A DNA stretch of 64,000 nucleotides, from contig NZ_JAMGSL010000010.1 in NCBI RefSeq assembly GCF_025195125.1, positions 1 through 64,000 on the forward strand, in the 5' to 3' direction. Source of the stretch: Streptomyces sp. Je 1-79 (GTDB lineage Bacteria; Actinomycetota; Actinomycetes; Streptomycetales; Streptomycetaceae). Below the pieces are notes generated by a model. It ran no database searches. It was not told the origin of the DNA and worked only from the letters and a program-made list of their open reading frames with translations. A program made the translations under genes and the position numbers. This document shows, one piece after another, positions 1-8,130 of this stretch; position 1 is the first letter of the stretch; every line of letters begins with the position of its first letter.

Positions 1-74
1 CTGCTGTGCCTCCCGTTTGGACGTACTGACTGGTGCGGATCCCGCGACGGACATACGGCGAGGGCCGTGCGACG

Positions 75-107
75 GGTGGGGAGCCGCTCGCCCAGGCCTT
101 CCCCACC
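75..107. terminator. Hairpin upstream of the first gene
   Basis: An 8-base inverted repeat, GGTGGGGA at 75-82 and TCCCCACC at 100-107, encloses a 17-base loop. It lies about 90 bases before the first gene. It could be the terminator of a gene to the left of the window, or a leader hairpin of the transpeptidase gene. Nothing else is evident in bases 1-195. Confidence 0.35.
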
Positions 108-195
108 AGGATGCTCCGCGGATCCGGCCGGTGCGCAACCAAGCGCGCGCGGGAAGCATCCAATAGGTACACAGGCTGATTCCCGGGGGGCACAG

Positions 196-1077
196 ATGCG
201 TCGTACGTCCGTCATAGGCAGAGCACTCATGGCCGCGGTCGCGGTGGCGGTCGCCACCGGCTGTACGGCCCAGGCGGCGGGCGGCGGGGGCGCCTCGCCC
301 TCGGCGAGCGGGAAGCCGTCGGCCTCCTCCTCGTCCCCCACGGCCCCGGCGCCGAGCTCGGACGCTCCGAGCGGTACCCCGACGACGGACGGCAAGCCGT
401 CCTCCCCCACGCCCAGCTCCACCCCCACCTCCGCCCAGCCGGTCGGCAAGGTCCTCATGAAGGACGGCGACGAGAGCGAGCGGGTGCGGGAGCTGCAGGC
501 GCGGCTGCGGCAGATCGGCTACTTCGACCGCGCGCCCACCGGCTTCTACGGCTCGATCACCGGCAAGGCCGTCTCGGCCTTCCAGAAGAAGCGGGAGCTG
601 CCGCAGACCGGGTCGGTGGACGAGGTCACCTGGCAGCGGCTGGTCGGGATGACCCGCAAGCCGACGGCCGACGAGCTGAAGCCGTCCACGTCCAACGCGC
701 TGGACACGCCGGACCCGCGCTGCATGACCGGGCGCGTGCTGTGCATCAGCAAGGAGACCCGCACGCTCGCCTGGATGATCGACGGCAAGGTCGTCTCGTC
801 GATGGACGTCCGCTTCGGTTCGGAGAACACCCCGACGCGAGAGGGCACCTTCAACGTCGGCCGCAAGGTCCGCAACGACTGGTCGAAGCTCTACCACACG
901 CCGATGCCGTACTCGATGTACTTCAGCCGGGGACAGGCGGTGCACTACTCGGCGGACTTCGCGGCCCGCGGCTACAACGGGGCCTCGCACGGCTGCGTCA
1001 ACGTCCGGGACCGGGTGAAGCTCGCGAGGCTCTTCGACGAGGTGAAGGTCGGCGACAAGGTCGTCGTGCACTGGTGA
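196..1077 (+). CDS. L,D-transpeptidase lipoprotein with peptidoglycan-binding domain
   Basis: Predicted exported enzyme that forms 3-3 cross-links in peptidoglycan. The 293-residue protein starts at the ATG before MRRTSVIGR, which gives a short lipoprotein signal ending ATG-Cys23. The frame stays open upstream to 67, but that extension would bury the signal. A Ser/Pro/Thr-rich spacer (about 25-80) leads to a peptidoglycan-binding-1 repeat (about 85-152). The YkuD catalytic domain follows, with the diagnostic SHGCVNVRD motif (catalytic Cys near residue 267) and an upstream HYSADF histidine. It is a single gene followed by a strong hairpin. Family assignment is firm; substrate preference is not visible. 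Confidence 0.93.
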   Translation: MRRTSVIGRALMAAVAVAVATGCTAQAAGGGGASPSASGKPSASSSSPTAPAPSSDAPSGTPTTDGKPSSPTPSSTPTSAQPVGKVLMKDGDESERVRELQARLRQIGYFDRAPTGFYGSITGKAVSAFQKKRELPQTGSVDEVTWQRLVGMTRKPTADELKPSTSNALDTPDPRCMTGRVLCISKETRTLAWMIDGKVVSSMDVRFGSENTPTREGTFNVGRKVRNDWSKLYHTPMPYSMYFSRGQAVHYSADFAARGYNGASHGCVNVRDRVKLARLFDEVKVGDKVVVHW

Positions 1078-1098
1078 TCACCGGGCGCGGGAAGAAGG

Positions 1099-1137
1099 GG
1101 CGCGGGTGGGACCGGGGGAACGTGTCCCACCCGCGCC
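1099..1137 (+). terminator. Rho-independent-type terminator after the L,D-transpeptidase gene
   Basis: A perfect 14-bp stem (GGCGCGGGTGGGAC at 1099-1112, its complement at 1124-1137) with an 11-base loop starts 22 bases after the stop codon. There is no clear T run, as is usual in high-GC actinomycetes. Confidence 0.75.
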
Positions 1138-1233
1138 GGGTGCGCGGAGCCGGAGGTACGGGGGGAACCTCGGCTCACGCGCGGCCGATGACCAGTCGGC
1201 TCACTCTGTACTGCGCCGACGGGCCGAAAAGTG

Positions 1234-2358
1234 TCACACCTGGTTCGTCACGAGGGTTCTGACGCGGTCCTCGGCCCCGTCCGGGGCGTGGTCCCCGGCG
1301 CGGGCGCGGACGGTGTCCGGGGTGGTTCCACCGGTTCCGGCGGCGGGGGCGGAACCCTTGGCGTGACCGGTGTTCCGGTCGGAGGTCCGGTCGTTCCCCT
1401 GGTCGTCGCCCCAGCCGTCGCGGCGGCTGTCGGAGCCCGCTCGTTCGCCCTCGCCGGACGAGTCGCCGTCGCCCTTGCCGTCGCCCGCGCCGTCGCCTTT
1501 GCCGCCCGAGGAGTCGCCGCCCAGGACGCGCTCGCAGAAGCGCCGCAGGGTCTCGCCCCCGCGCGCCGACTTCTCCAGCCGGCTCTTGGCCGTGTCGTCG
1601 ATGCGCCCGGCCCGGAAGTCCCGGCAGGCCTCGACGATCTTGGCGCCGAAGTTCGACCCGTCCCTGTCCGGCGTGCCCGTGCTCGTCCCCGGCTCCGGGG
1701 TGGTGTCGCCCTCGCCGCCCGTACCGGCGGAACCACCCGGGCCCGCCGTGGCGGGAGGCGCGGGCGTCGAGGATGAGGCGCCGGGGGAGCCGTCGCCGGA
1801 CGGGGGCGCCGAGGGCGTACCCGTACCGAAGCCGGTGTCCGGGGAGGCCGACGGGTCCGGGACGTGCGGGAACTCCGACGCGTCCGAGGCGACCGGCTCG
1901 GGCGTGTCCAGCGCCGACACCGTACCCGCGGGACCGGGACGGTCCGTGGTGAAGGGCAGCATGCCCGTGCCGGAGGCGACGGCGACCCCGCCGACCGCCA
2001 CGGCGGCGACCGCCGCGGCCAGTCCGTACCGCAGCGAGCGGCCCCAGCGCCGGGCCGCGGGCACCGGCCTGAGCCGTACCGCGCCGAGCTCGGCGGCGGT
2101 GGGTGCGAAGGCCGACGGGGCCGAGGCGAGACCGCGCTCGGCCCGCGCCTCGCGGAAGGCGGCCAGGGCGGCCGCCTCGCCGGGAAGTTCCGCGTCCGCC
2201 ACGGAGGCGAGCGGGGCCGGGCGGGCCGCCGCGAGGGCCTGGGCCAGCCACAGCGCCTCTGCGCGGCTGTGATCGTCGACGGCGTCGACCGGTTCGCCGC
2301 GCAGCAGACGCTCCGCGGCCTTCTGGTCGAGCCACTGGTACCGCTCGTCGGCCATCAC
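1234..2358 (-). CDS. Membrane-anchored anti-sigma candidate partnered with the adjacent ECF sigma factor
   Basis: This 374-residue protein has a cytoplasmic N-terminal part (1-105), one membrane segment (about 108-130, rich in Ala/Val) and a long Pro/Ser/Thr/Gly-rich exterior. That exterior contains a small ordered patch (about 245-295, including CRDFRAGRI and RRFCERVL with two cysteines) and a very acidic Gly/Asp/Ser tail. The GTG start overlaps the sigma-factor stop as GTGA, implying translational coupling. Topology and coupling suggest it holds the sigma factor at the membrane. No zinc-binding HxxxCxxC anti-sigma motif is present, so the anti-sigma role is inferred from context. Confidence 0.7.
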   Translation of the reverse strand: MMADERYQWLDQKAAERLLRGEPVDAVDDHSRAEALWLAQALAAARPAPLASVADAELPGEAAALAAFREARAERGLASAPSAFAPTAAELGAVRLRPVPAARRWGRSLRYGLAAAVAAVAVGGVAVASGTGMLPFTTDRPGPAGTVSALDTPEPVASDASEFPHVPDPSASPDTGFGTGTPSAPPSGDGSPGASSSTPAPPATAGPGGSAGTGGEGDTTPEPGTSTGTPDRDGSNFGAKIVEACRDFRAGRIDDTAKSRLEKSARGGETLRRFCERVLGGDSSGGKGDGAGDGKGDGDSSGEGERAGSDSRRDGWGDDQGNDRTSDRNTGHAKGSAPAAGTGGTTPDTVRARAGDHAPDGAEDRVRTLVTNQV

Positions 2359-3020
2359 ATGTCCTTCTGCGTACGCGCGCGCGATTGCGTCACACCACCG
2401 GGGGCCGGAGCCCCCGGCCTGCGGCCGCGCTGGGGCGGTACGCCGCCGAGGGAGCCCGGGCCGCCGTCGCCCTCGGCGCCGAGAAGTTCGGCGAGCCGCT
2501 TGAGGCCGCGGTGGGCCGCGGTGCGTACCGCGCCGGGGCGCTTGCCCAGGGTGTCGGCGGCGCTCTTGGCGTCCAGGCCGACGACGACCCGCAGGACGAC
2601 GGCCTCGGCCTGGTCCTGGGGAAGTTGGGCGATCAGATGCATGGTGTCGCCGGTGGTCAGTGCTTCCAGCGCCTCGTCCGCGGTGTCGGAGTCGGCGGGC
2701 TTGTCGGTGAGTTCGGTCTCGTCGCCGCTGGCCGCGGGGCGCCTGCCGCGCATCCGGATGTGGTCGAGGGCCCGGTTGCGGGCGATGCGGGCCGCCCAGC
2801 CGCGGAACCGGTCGGCGTCGCCGCTGAAGCGGTCGAGGTCCCGGGCTATCTGGAGCCAGGATTCCGAGGCGACGTCCTCGGCGTCGGCGTCACCGACGAG
2901 CGTGCGCAGATAGCCGAAAAGCCGTGGGTGCACGGCGCGGTACACAGTACGGAAGGCGTCCTCGTCCCCGTTCTGCGCAGCGAGCAGCGCGGCCGTCAGC
3001 TCCGCGTCCTCCCCCAGCAC
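2355..3020 (-). CDS. ECF-type RNA polymerase sigma factor
   Basis: The protein has 221 residues. Sigma region 2 spans about 25-92 and includes DAEDVASESWLQIARDLDRF and the RNRALDHIR stretch. Region 4 spans about 131-180, with an LPQDQAEAVVLR helix and a TLGKRPGAVRTAAHRGLKRL recognition helix. A Gly/Pro-rich tail of about 40 residues follows. It starts with GTG behind a GGTGGGGA ribosome-binding site. It is co-transcribed with the downstream membrane protein. The target promoters are unknown. Confidence 0.93.
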   Translation of the reverse strand: MLGEDAELTAALLAAQNGDEDAFRTVYRAVHPRLFGYLRTLVGDADAEDVASESWLQIARDLDRFSGDADRFRGWAARIARNRALDHIRMRGRRPAASGDETELTDKPADSDTADEALEALTTGDTMHLIAQLPQDQAEAVVLRVVVGLDAKSAADTLGKRPGAVRTAAHRGLKRLAELLGAEGDGGPGSLGGVPPQRGRRPGAPAPGGVTQSRARTQKDM

Positions 3021-3324
3021 TCCCCACCCTGTTCGTCATCACGGCTGGTCACCACCGCCGCACCTTCCGGCACGCATCAGAACGCTACGTCCTTCTCCGG
3101 CGCCCCGTCCACGTTCGTCCTCTGATTGTGCAACCTGCAACCAACTTGGGACATGGACGATGGTGTGACAGAAAACGCTTGTACGGCGCTGAAGGGAGTA
3201 CGGGGCCGTGCTGCGGCTCCGGCGGACGACGACCGGGGCCTCTCCTGTGGGGGGTGGCGGCCCCGGTCGTCTTCCTTTTCCCCTCCGCTCCCGGCGCCGT
3301 CGCGGGCCTCGCCCGGGGCTCGTC
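3021..3324. other. Intergenic region with sigma-factor promoter and a terminator
   Basis: The region holds the upstream region of the ECF sigma gene. It carries a direct heptamer repeat, TGCAACC twice, around 3129-3142, which is a possible promoter or regulator element. The hairpin described separately at 3228-3271 is also here. A short plus-strand reading frame starting near 3126 runs through that hairpin and looks like chance. No convincing gene is seen. Confidence 0.5.
3228..3271. terminator. Strong hairpin terminator
   Basis: A perfect 13-bp stem (GACGACCGGGGCC at 3228-3240, complement at 3259-3271) is followed on the plus side by a pyrimidine run containing TTTT. It sits 54 bases beyond the stop of the minus-strand DinB-like gene and probably ends that transcript. 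Confidence 0.7.
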
Positions 3325-4011
3325 TCAGGCCGGTCCGGTGGCCGTCCCCGACTCCCGCGGGGCGGCGAACCAGCGCCAGGAGGCGAGTCGTTCGCGTCCG
3401 GGGAGCTCGCCCCGGCCGGTGGCCCACAGCAGGGCCGGCCAGCGGTCCGCGTCCCTCGGGGCCTCGGGGAAGAGCCGGGTGAGCACCTGATCACACAGGC
3501 CGGCCGGCGGGTGGAACGCGACGCCGAGTCCGCTGGCGATGTCATGGGTGTGGACGAGGGTCTCGACGATCCCCATGGCCGCGAAGCCCTCGGCGTCGGA
3601 GAGGCCGAAGCAGTGGTACGCGCGCCGGTCCGCGGGGACCGTGCGGACGACGGCGGTCAGCATCGCGCCGCAGGACTCCAGGACCTGGAGCAGCCCGGTG
3701 GTCCCGGCCTCGGGATCGGCGTAGGTGACGTTGGCGGGGCCGCCCTCACGGCGCCGTTCCCAGCGGAAGGGGACCTCGGTGGCGAGCGTCGGCGCGTCGA
3801 GGCCGAGCTGGGCCGCGTAGGCGAAGAGGTCGTCGGCGAGGTGCTCGACGGTCTCCCAGCAGCTCCAGCTCAAGGTGCCGGCCGGGCGCTGCCAGTCGGC
3901 GACGGCGGTCGTGGACGCGGCGCCGCGCAGGGTGGTGAGGGAGAGGCGGACGGCGTGCTGGAGGTCGTCGGCGGTGATGCCGGGTGCGGTGGGATCGCTC
4001 GTCGTCGTCAT
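3325..4011 (-). CDS. DinB/maleylpyruvate-isomerase-fold protein
   Basis: The 228-residue protein has the layout of actinobacterial DinB-like or mycothiol-dependent-isomerase N-terminal domains. It has an N-terminal helix, then a WETVEHLADDLFAYAAQL segment, and later MGIVETLVHTHDIASGLG, the histidine-rich helix that supplies metal ligands in this fold. Members are often thiol-dependent transferases or isomerases, but the reaction here cannot be read from sequence. ATG codons at 4023 and 4020 are alternative starts; the one before TTTSDP was chosen as most family-like. It is divergent from the Clp_N gene and shares its palindrome-bearing promoter region. Confidence 0.75.
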   Translation of the reverse strand: MTTTSDPTAPGITADDLQHAVRLSLTTLRGAASTTAVADWQRPAGTLSWSCWETVEHLADDLFAYAAQLGLDAPTLATEVPFRWERRREGGPANVTYADPEAGTTGLLQVLESCGAMLTAVVRTVPADRRAYHCFGLSDAEGFAAMGIVETLVHTHDIASGLGVAFHPPAGLCDQVLTRLFPEAPRDADRWPALLWATGRGELPGRERLASWRWFAAPRESGTATGPA

Positions 4012-4037
4012 GGCGATCATCATGGCGCCCGTCGAAC

Positions 4038-4083
4038 TGTCAACCGATGGTTGACACCACTGAACTGTCAACCTAGGGTTGCC
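4038..4083. promoter_or_regulatory. Paired palindromic operators between the DinB-like and Clp_N genes
   Basis: The first site, 4038-4056, is TGTCAACC-GAT-GGTTGACA, a perfect 8-bp inverted repeat. The second, 4066-4083, is TGTCAACC-TAG-GGTTGCC, a near copy. The left halves lie exactly 28 bp apart, and the shared 12-bp block GAACTGTCAACC starts at 4034 and 4062. The second site ends 3 bases before the Clp_N ATG, so binding would block expression of both genes. The likely binder is the neighbouring HTH-Clp_N protein; this is an inference. Confidence 0.75.
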
Positions 4084-4086
4084 TCC

Positions 4087-4821
4087 ATGACGAAACCAGT
4101 CGGCATGACCATCCCCGTCCGGCTCGACGACCTCATCGAAGCGATCAAGAAGAGCAACACCGACGCGCTCGACCAGCTGTCGAACGCGGTGATCGCCGCG
4201 GACCATCTCGGCGACATCGCCGACCACCTGATCGGCCACTTCGTCGACCAGGCCCGGCGCTCCGGCGCCTCCTGGACCGACATCGGCAGGAGCATGGGCG
4301 TCACCCGCCAGGCGGCCCAGAAGCGCTTCGTCCCCAAGGACCCGGACGCGGAGAAGATGGACCCGAACGCCGGGTTCAGCCGCTTCACCCCCCGGGCCAG
4401 GAACGTCGTCGTCGCCTCCCAGAACGAGGCCTCGGCGGCCGGCAACGCCGAGATCACCCCGGGCCACGTCGCCCTCGGTCTGCTCGCCGAACCCGAGGGC
4501 ATCGCGGTGCACTGGATGACCACCCAGGGCGTGACCGCGGAGGCGCTGCGCGCGGCGGTCACCCCGACGCTGCCCGCGGCGGCCGAGGAGGTGCCCGAAC
4601 TCATCCCGTACGACGCGGCGGCGAAGAAGGTCCTGGAGCTGACCTTCCGCGAGGCGCTCCGGCTCGGCCACAACTACGTCGGCACCGAGCACATCCTGCT
4701 GGCGCTGCTGGAGTTCGAGGACGGCGAAGGCGCCCTCACGGGCCTCGGCCTGGACAAGGAGCGGGCGGAGGCGGACATCGCGGCGGCGATCGAGCAGCTC
4801 GCGGTGAAGCCGAAGGAATGA
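4087..4821 (+). CDS. HTH-Clp_N protein, probable transcription regulator
   Basis: The 244-residue protein has an N-terminal helical region, then a helix-turn-helix-like stretch at about 62-82 (SWTDIGRSMGVTRQAAQKRF). From about 99 to 240 there is a double Clp N-terminal repeat: FTPRARNVVVASQNEA with ITPGHVALGLLAEPEG, then LTFREALRLGHNYVGTEHILLALLE. There is no AAA ATPase module, so it is not a Clp unfoldase. The Clp_N part probably senses or docks a partner while the N-terminal part binds DNA. Its own start is flanked by palindromes, which fits autoregulation. A stem-loop follows the stop. Confidence 0.85.
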   Translation: MTKPVGMTIPVRLDDLIEAIKKSNTDALDQLSNAVIAADHLGDIADHLIGHFVDQARRSGASWTDIGRSMGVTRQAAQKRFVPKDPDAEKMDPNAGFSRFTPRARNVVVASQNEASAAGNAEITPGHVALGLLAEPEGIAVHWMTTQGVTAEALRAAVTPTLPAAAEEVPELIPYDAAAKKVLELTFREALRLGHNYVGTEHILLALLEFEDGEGALTGLGLDKERAEADIAAAIEQLAVKPKE

Positions 4822-4844
4822 CGTCGGCGACGCCATGACGGCAT

Positions 4845-4874
4845 CGGCCGGGCACCCCTGGGGGCGCCCGGCCG
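4845..4874 (+). terminator. Terminator after the Clp_N gene
   Basis: A 9-bp stem (CGGCCGGGC at 4845-4853, GCCCGGCCG at 4866-4874) begins 24 bases past the stop; the intervening CCCC/GGGG can extend the fold. Confidence 0.6.
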
Positions 4875-4878
4875 TGTC

Positions 4879-4980
4879 CTCAGGCCGTACGCGGGTCTCA
4901 GGCCGTACGGGTCTCAGGCCCTACGGGTCCCGGCGTCGTACCGGTCTCAGGCCGTCGGGCCACCGGGGCTCAGGCCGTGC
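4879..4980. repeat. Imperfect repeats abutting a stop codon
   Basis: The block TCAGGCCGT or a one-base variant recurs at 4879, 4898, 4914, 4947 and 4970, mostly inside a longer GGTCTCAGGCCGTACG unit. The last copy contains the stop codon (TCA on the plus strand, 4970-4972) of the minus-strand gene that ends here. It looks like local multiplication of the 3' end of that gene. Confidence 0.7.
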
Positions 4981-5521
4981 GGGCCCGGCGGGAGACCACC
5001 GCGCGGAGTACCCGGCCGCCCTCCGTGGAGAGCTCGCGGGCCCGGCGCAGACCGGTCGGCCCGTGCGCGACGGATTCGAGGACGGTCTCCTGCCGGCGCA
5101 GCTCGCCGGCGAGGAGCGGGCCGGCGCCGGCCCCGTCCCCCGCCCGGCAGCGCGCGATCGACTCGTCGGTGACCTCGGCCGCGTCGTACCGGCCGTGCAG
5201 GGCGAGCGCGGTGACGGAGCATCCGGAGGCCCACGTCCGCAGCGGCCCGTCGGCCCACTCGGCGGGCGCGGCGCCCAGCATCTCGCGTACGAGCCCGGCC
5301 GCCTCGCCCTCCTCGGTACCGGCACCGTCCAGCTCGATCCGGGCCTTCGCGACCGCCTCGCCCCACGCCCCGCCGTCACCACGGGCCACCGCCGCCCAGA
5401 CGGGCCGCAGCACCTCGCCGCCGTCGGGTGCGAGCAGCGGCAGACACCGGTCCAGGCAGGCGAGCCCGGAGGCCGCCAGACTCCGTTCGTCGGCGCGGTC
5501 GATCAGTTCCAGCAGGCTCAT
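4970..5521 (-). CDS. Small unrecognised helical protein
   Basis: The 183-residue protein is almost entirely helical and Ala/Glu/Arg-rich. It begins MSLLELIDRADERSLAASGL. No catalytic motif, signal peptide or membrane segment is seen. The two central cysteines (CLDRCLP, about 23-27) and the late ASGCSVTALALHGRYDAAEVTDESIARC patch are its most distinctive features. I do not recognise the family. It stands alone between the Clp_N and DUF4328 genes, and its 3' end lies inside a repeat array. Codon use is typical of the neighbours, so it is probably real. Confidence 0.65.
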   Translation of the reverse strand: MSLLELIDRADERSLAASGLACLDRCLPLLAPDGGEVLRPVWAAVARGDGGAWGEAVAKARIELDGAGTEEGEAAGLVREMLGAAPAEWADGPLRTWASGCSVTALALHGRYDAAEVTDESIARCRAGDGAGAGPLLAGELRRQETVLESVAHGPTGLRRARELSTEGGRVLRAVVSRRARTA

Positions 5522-5579
5522 GGAGGCCTCCCGTTGCGGACGCAGTACTTCCCTTACTGCGCCGCTTGGCGTGATTACG

Positions 5580-6236
5580 TCACTGTGCGGCCGGAATCAT
5601 GCCAGTGGCCTTGGTGTGCTGCATAGAGGTCAGCCGACGGACGAAGAGGATCGCGAGGACGGCGGCCGCGATGTCGAGGACGTATCCCGCCAGGGACCAC
5701 GAGGCCGCGGTGACGTAGGCCTCGGGGGTCTCGGCCCGCTTGTACAGCTGCGAGGCGATCCGGTCCGCCACCATGTCGGCGACCCAGAGCGTCCACCAAC
5801 CGTTGAGGAGCGCCAGCTCCCGAGCGCCGTCGGCGGCGTACGGCTGCCACCGGCTGGCCCGCCAGATGTCGGCGGCGATTCCCCGCGGAATCCACAGGTT
5901 GCCGATCGGGATGAACCAGCCGCCGACGGCCCAGCCCGGCTTCCGGCGCTGAAGGTCCGGGGCCCACACCCCGGCGTTCTTCCGCAGCCGGTGGAACCAG
6001 ACGATGAAGACGATCCCGGTCGCCACGTACAGCGTGAAGGCGACGCTGTAGGCCAGGTTCAGGGCGATGATCCCGAACAGGTCCGGTTCGGCGTAGGCCG
6101 TGATGTAGTCGGAGACGAGGACACGGACCTCGAACTCGGCCAGCAGCACGTCGAAGGCGATGTTGCCCACGAGCAGGGCTATGACGGCGTACGACAAGCC
6201 GTTCGGATTGCGGAGCATGGTTGAGCGAACCCCCAC
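5580..6236 (-). CDS. DUF4328 family membrane protein
   Basis: This 218-residue integral membrane protein has segments at about 15-37, 58-82, 128-150 and 175-200. The central WFHRLRKNAGVW and KPGWAVGGWFIPIGNLWIPRGIAADIWRAS stretches are characteristic of DUF4328 proteins of actinobacteria, whose role is unknown. The GTG at 6236 has GGGGAG ten bases upstream; the ATG at 6218 is an alternative. It is probably monocistronic. Confidence 0.85.
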   Translation of the reverse strand: MGVRSTMLRNPNGLSYAVIALLVGNIAFDVLLAEFEVRVLVSDYITAYAEPDLFGIIALNLAYSVAFTLYVATGIVFIVWFHRLRKNAGVWAPDLQRRKPGWAVGGWFIPIGNLWIPRGIAADIWRASRWQPYAADGARELALLNGWWTLWVADMVADRIASQLYKRAETPEAYVTAASWSLAGYVLDIAAAVLAILFVRRLTSMQHTKATGMIPAAQ

Positions 6237-6339
6237 GGGTGTTCGGCTCCCCTCCCCGAGGAGCCGGCGCGGCCGAGCGGCCGCCGCGGAGGGGACCGTA
6301 CGTCCTGGGGAACCCTTCCGTCCATGGGAAAACCGCAGG

Positions 6340-7950
6340 TCAGCTGCGCACGTTCACGGCGAGCGCCCGGAACTGGTCCCAACTCATCGTCGGCGTCCGC
6401 GAGTCCCACAGCTTCTGCGCCGTCGCCGTCAGCGGCATCCGGATCCCGTCCGCCACCTGCGCCTGCGTCTGCGACTGGGACAGATCGCACCAGACCGCGA
6501 ACCGGCCGCCCAGGATCTGAGGTCCGTACCGCGCCGGGACGGGGGTCGTGCCGCGCAGCACGAGCGGGGTCCACTGCTCGTAGATGCGGCGGCCGGTGGG
6601 GTACGTGAACTGGTTCGGCTCGCCGAGGACATAGTACAGGAACTCGTCGTTGAGGTTCACCAGCTTGCGGCCCTCGGCCAGGTACTCGGCCGGCGGCCGG
6701 GCGCCGATCTCCTTGCCGGTCCAGTACTCGACCTCGATGTCCTTGGCGGCGGTGACGGTACCGCCCGTGAAGAAGCCGTCGTTCCACGCCTTCGGGGTCT
6801 GCTTCGCGGCGCGCACCACGGCCGCGCGGTCGTTCATCCAGCCCTCGGTCAGGTCCTGGACACCGGCGTTCGGGCCGTACTTCTCCCGGGCCGCGCTCGC
6901 CAGCTGCGGGTAGGAGGCGGCGGGGTTGCTGACGGTCAGCGCCTGGTACTCGTCGGCCCCGATGTGGAACCACCGGCCGCCGAACAGCGCCGTGTACTCG
7001 CGCAGCAGATCGTCGATGAGCTCCGCCGACTCCGGCTTGGATATGTCGATCGCGCCCTGCCGCGGCACGCCCTGCACGTTGCGCAGCTGGAGCTGCGGGT
7101 AGGCCCGCAGCACCGCGCCGAGGTGTCCGGGCGAGTCGATCTCGCCGAAGACGTCGATGTGCAGGCGGTCACCGAGGGCCAGGATGCGCTTCACCTCCGC
7201 CGTCGTCAGGTGCGGATCGGTGACGATCTCGGGGTGCGAGGTGGACTCGATGCGGAACGCCTGGTCGTCGGAGAAGTGCAGCCCGAGCTGGTTGAGCTTG
7301 AGGTCGGCCATCTCCCGCATCCGGGCTTCGATCCACTCCGCTGTGAAGTGCTTGCGCGCGATGTCCAGGTTGAGCCCGCGCTGGGGCTTGGCGGGCGCGT
7401 CGCTGACGGTGCCCTCGGGCATCGCGCCGGAGCCGTTCACCGACTGCTTGAGGGTGCGGGTCCCGTAGAAGACCCCCGCCTGGTCGGGGCCGGTGATCCT
7501 GACCCGGTCGTCGCCGGTGGTGAGCGTGTACGACTCGGGGGCGCCCTTGCCGCCGAGGGCCAGCTCGACGTCGCCGGCGCGGGCGGCGACGGCACCCCGG
7601 TACGCGATCTTCAGCTCGCCCGCGAGCATCCGTCCCTCGTCGGCCAGCCCCTCGCTGCCCGCTGCGACGACGACGCCGGCCTGGGGCGTGGGGCGCCAGC
7701 CGGGTCCGCGGGCCGCCTCGTGGGACCGGACGGCGGGGACCGTGAGCGGGGCGGAGGAGAGCGGGTACGTCCGGGTCGGGCTGGGCGGGGGTGTGCTCGT
7801 CGGCGCGCTGGTGGCCGGGGTCGGTGTCCCGGCGCCGGGGGTGGGGCCGGCGGACGAGCTTTCGGAGCAGGCCGTCACGGTGACCAGTGCCACCGCGGCC
7901 GCGAGGAGTGTGGAGCCCGCGTGGGGCCTCCGTATGGCGTACCGCATCAC
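6340..7950 (-). CDS. Secreted beta-N-acetylhexosaminidase (GH20) lipoprotein
   Basis: Predicted to release terminal N-acetylglucosamine from chito-oligosaccharides or cell-wall fragments outside the cell. The 536-residue protein has a lipoprotein signal ending VTAC, then a Ser/Pro/Thr linker to about residue 75. A GH20 N-terminal domain follows (about 80-180), then the (beta/alpha)8 domain. HIGADEY carries the catalytic Asp333-Glu334 pair, and PQRGLNLDIARKHF marks the barrel start. The start is GTG or the next ATG, behind AGGGAGGA. Substrate-assisted catalysis is known for the family; the natural substrate is inferred. Confidence 0.93.
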   Translation of the reverse strand: MMRYAIRRPHAGSTLLAAAVALVTVTACSESSSAGPTPGAGTPTPATSAPTSTPPPSPTRTYPLSSAPLTVPAVRSHEAARGPGWRPTPQAGVVVAAGSEGLADEGRMLAGELKIAYRGAVAARAGDVELALGGKGAPESYTLTTGDDRVRITGPDQAGVFYGTRTLKQSVNGSGAMPEGTVSDAPAKPQRGLNLDIARKHFTAEWIEARMREMADLKLNQLGLHFSDDQAFRIESTSHPEIVTDPHLTTAEVKRILALGDRLHIDVFGEIDSPGHLGAVLRAYPQLQLRNVQGVPRQGAIDISKPESAELIDDLLREYTALFGGRWFHIGADEYQALTVSNPAASYPQLASAAREKYGPNAGVQDLTEGWMNDRAAVVRAAKQTPKAWNDGFFTGGTVTAAKDIEVEYWTGKEIGARPPAEYLAEGRKLVNLNDEFLYYVLGEPNQFTYPTGRRIYEQWTPLVLRGTTPVPARYGPQILGGRFAVWCDLSQSQTQAQVADGIRMPLTATAQKLWDSRTPTMSWDQFRALAVNVRS

Positions 7951-7992
7951 TCGGAATCCTCCCTCAGCCGGTGGCGCGCGGCCATTCGGGGC

Positions 7993-8029
7993 GGGGTCGG
8001 CGACCCCGGAACGTCACGCACACGTTCCG
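7993..8029. promoter_or_regulatory. Two adjoining palindromes between the hexosaminidase and OHCU-like genes
   Basis: GGGGTC-GGC-GACCCC at 7993-8007 adjoins a longer inverted repeat. That repeat has arms CGGAACGT (8007-8014) and ACGTTCCG (8022-8029) around 7 bases. They sit in the divergent region, 43-79 bases from the hexosaminidase start. They could be regulator sites. No DasR-type site with an ACTGGTCTAGACCA-like core was recognised. Confidence 0.5.
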
Positions 8030-8130
8030 AAACTCTCCCTTCCGGGTGAAATTCGCGCATCCTTCGGACAGTTCCCGCACCACGTCGATAACGTTGCGTC
8101 ACACCCACCCCACCTTTCCCGGAGTCCACG

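Noticed and set aside
3126..3482. Small plus-strand reading frame beginning MCNLQPTWD
   Set aside because: It runs straight through a perfect 13-bp terminator hairpin, has no ribosome-binding site and overlaps the end of the DinB-like gene.
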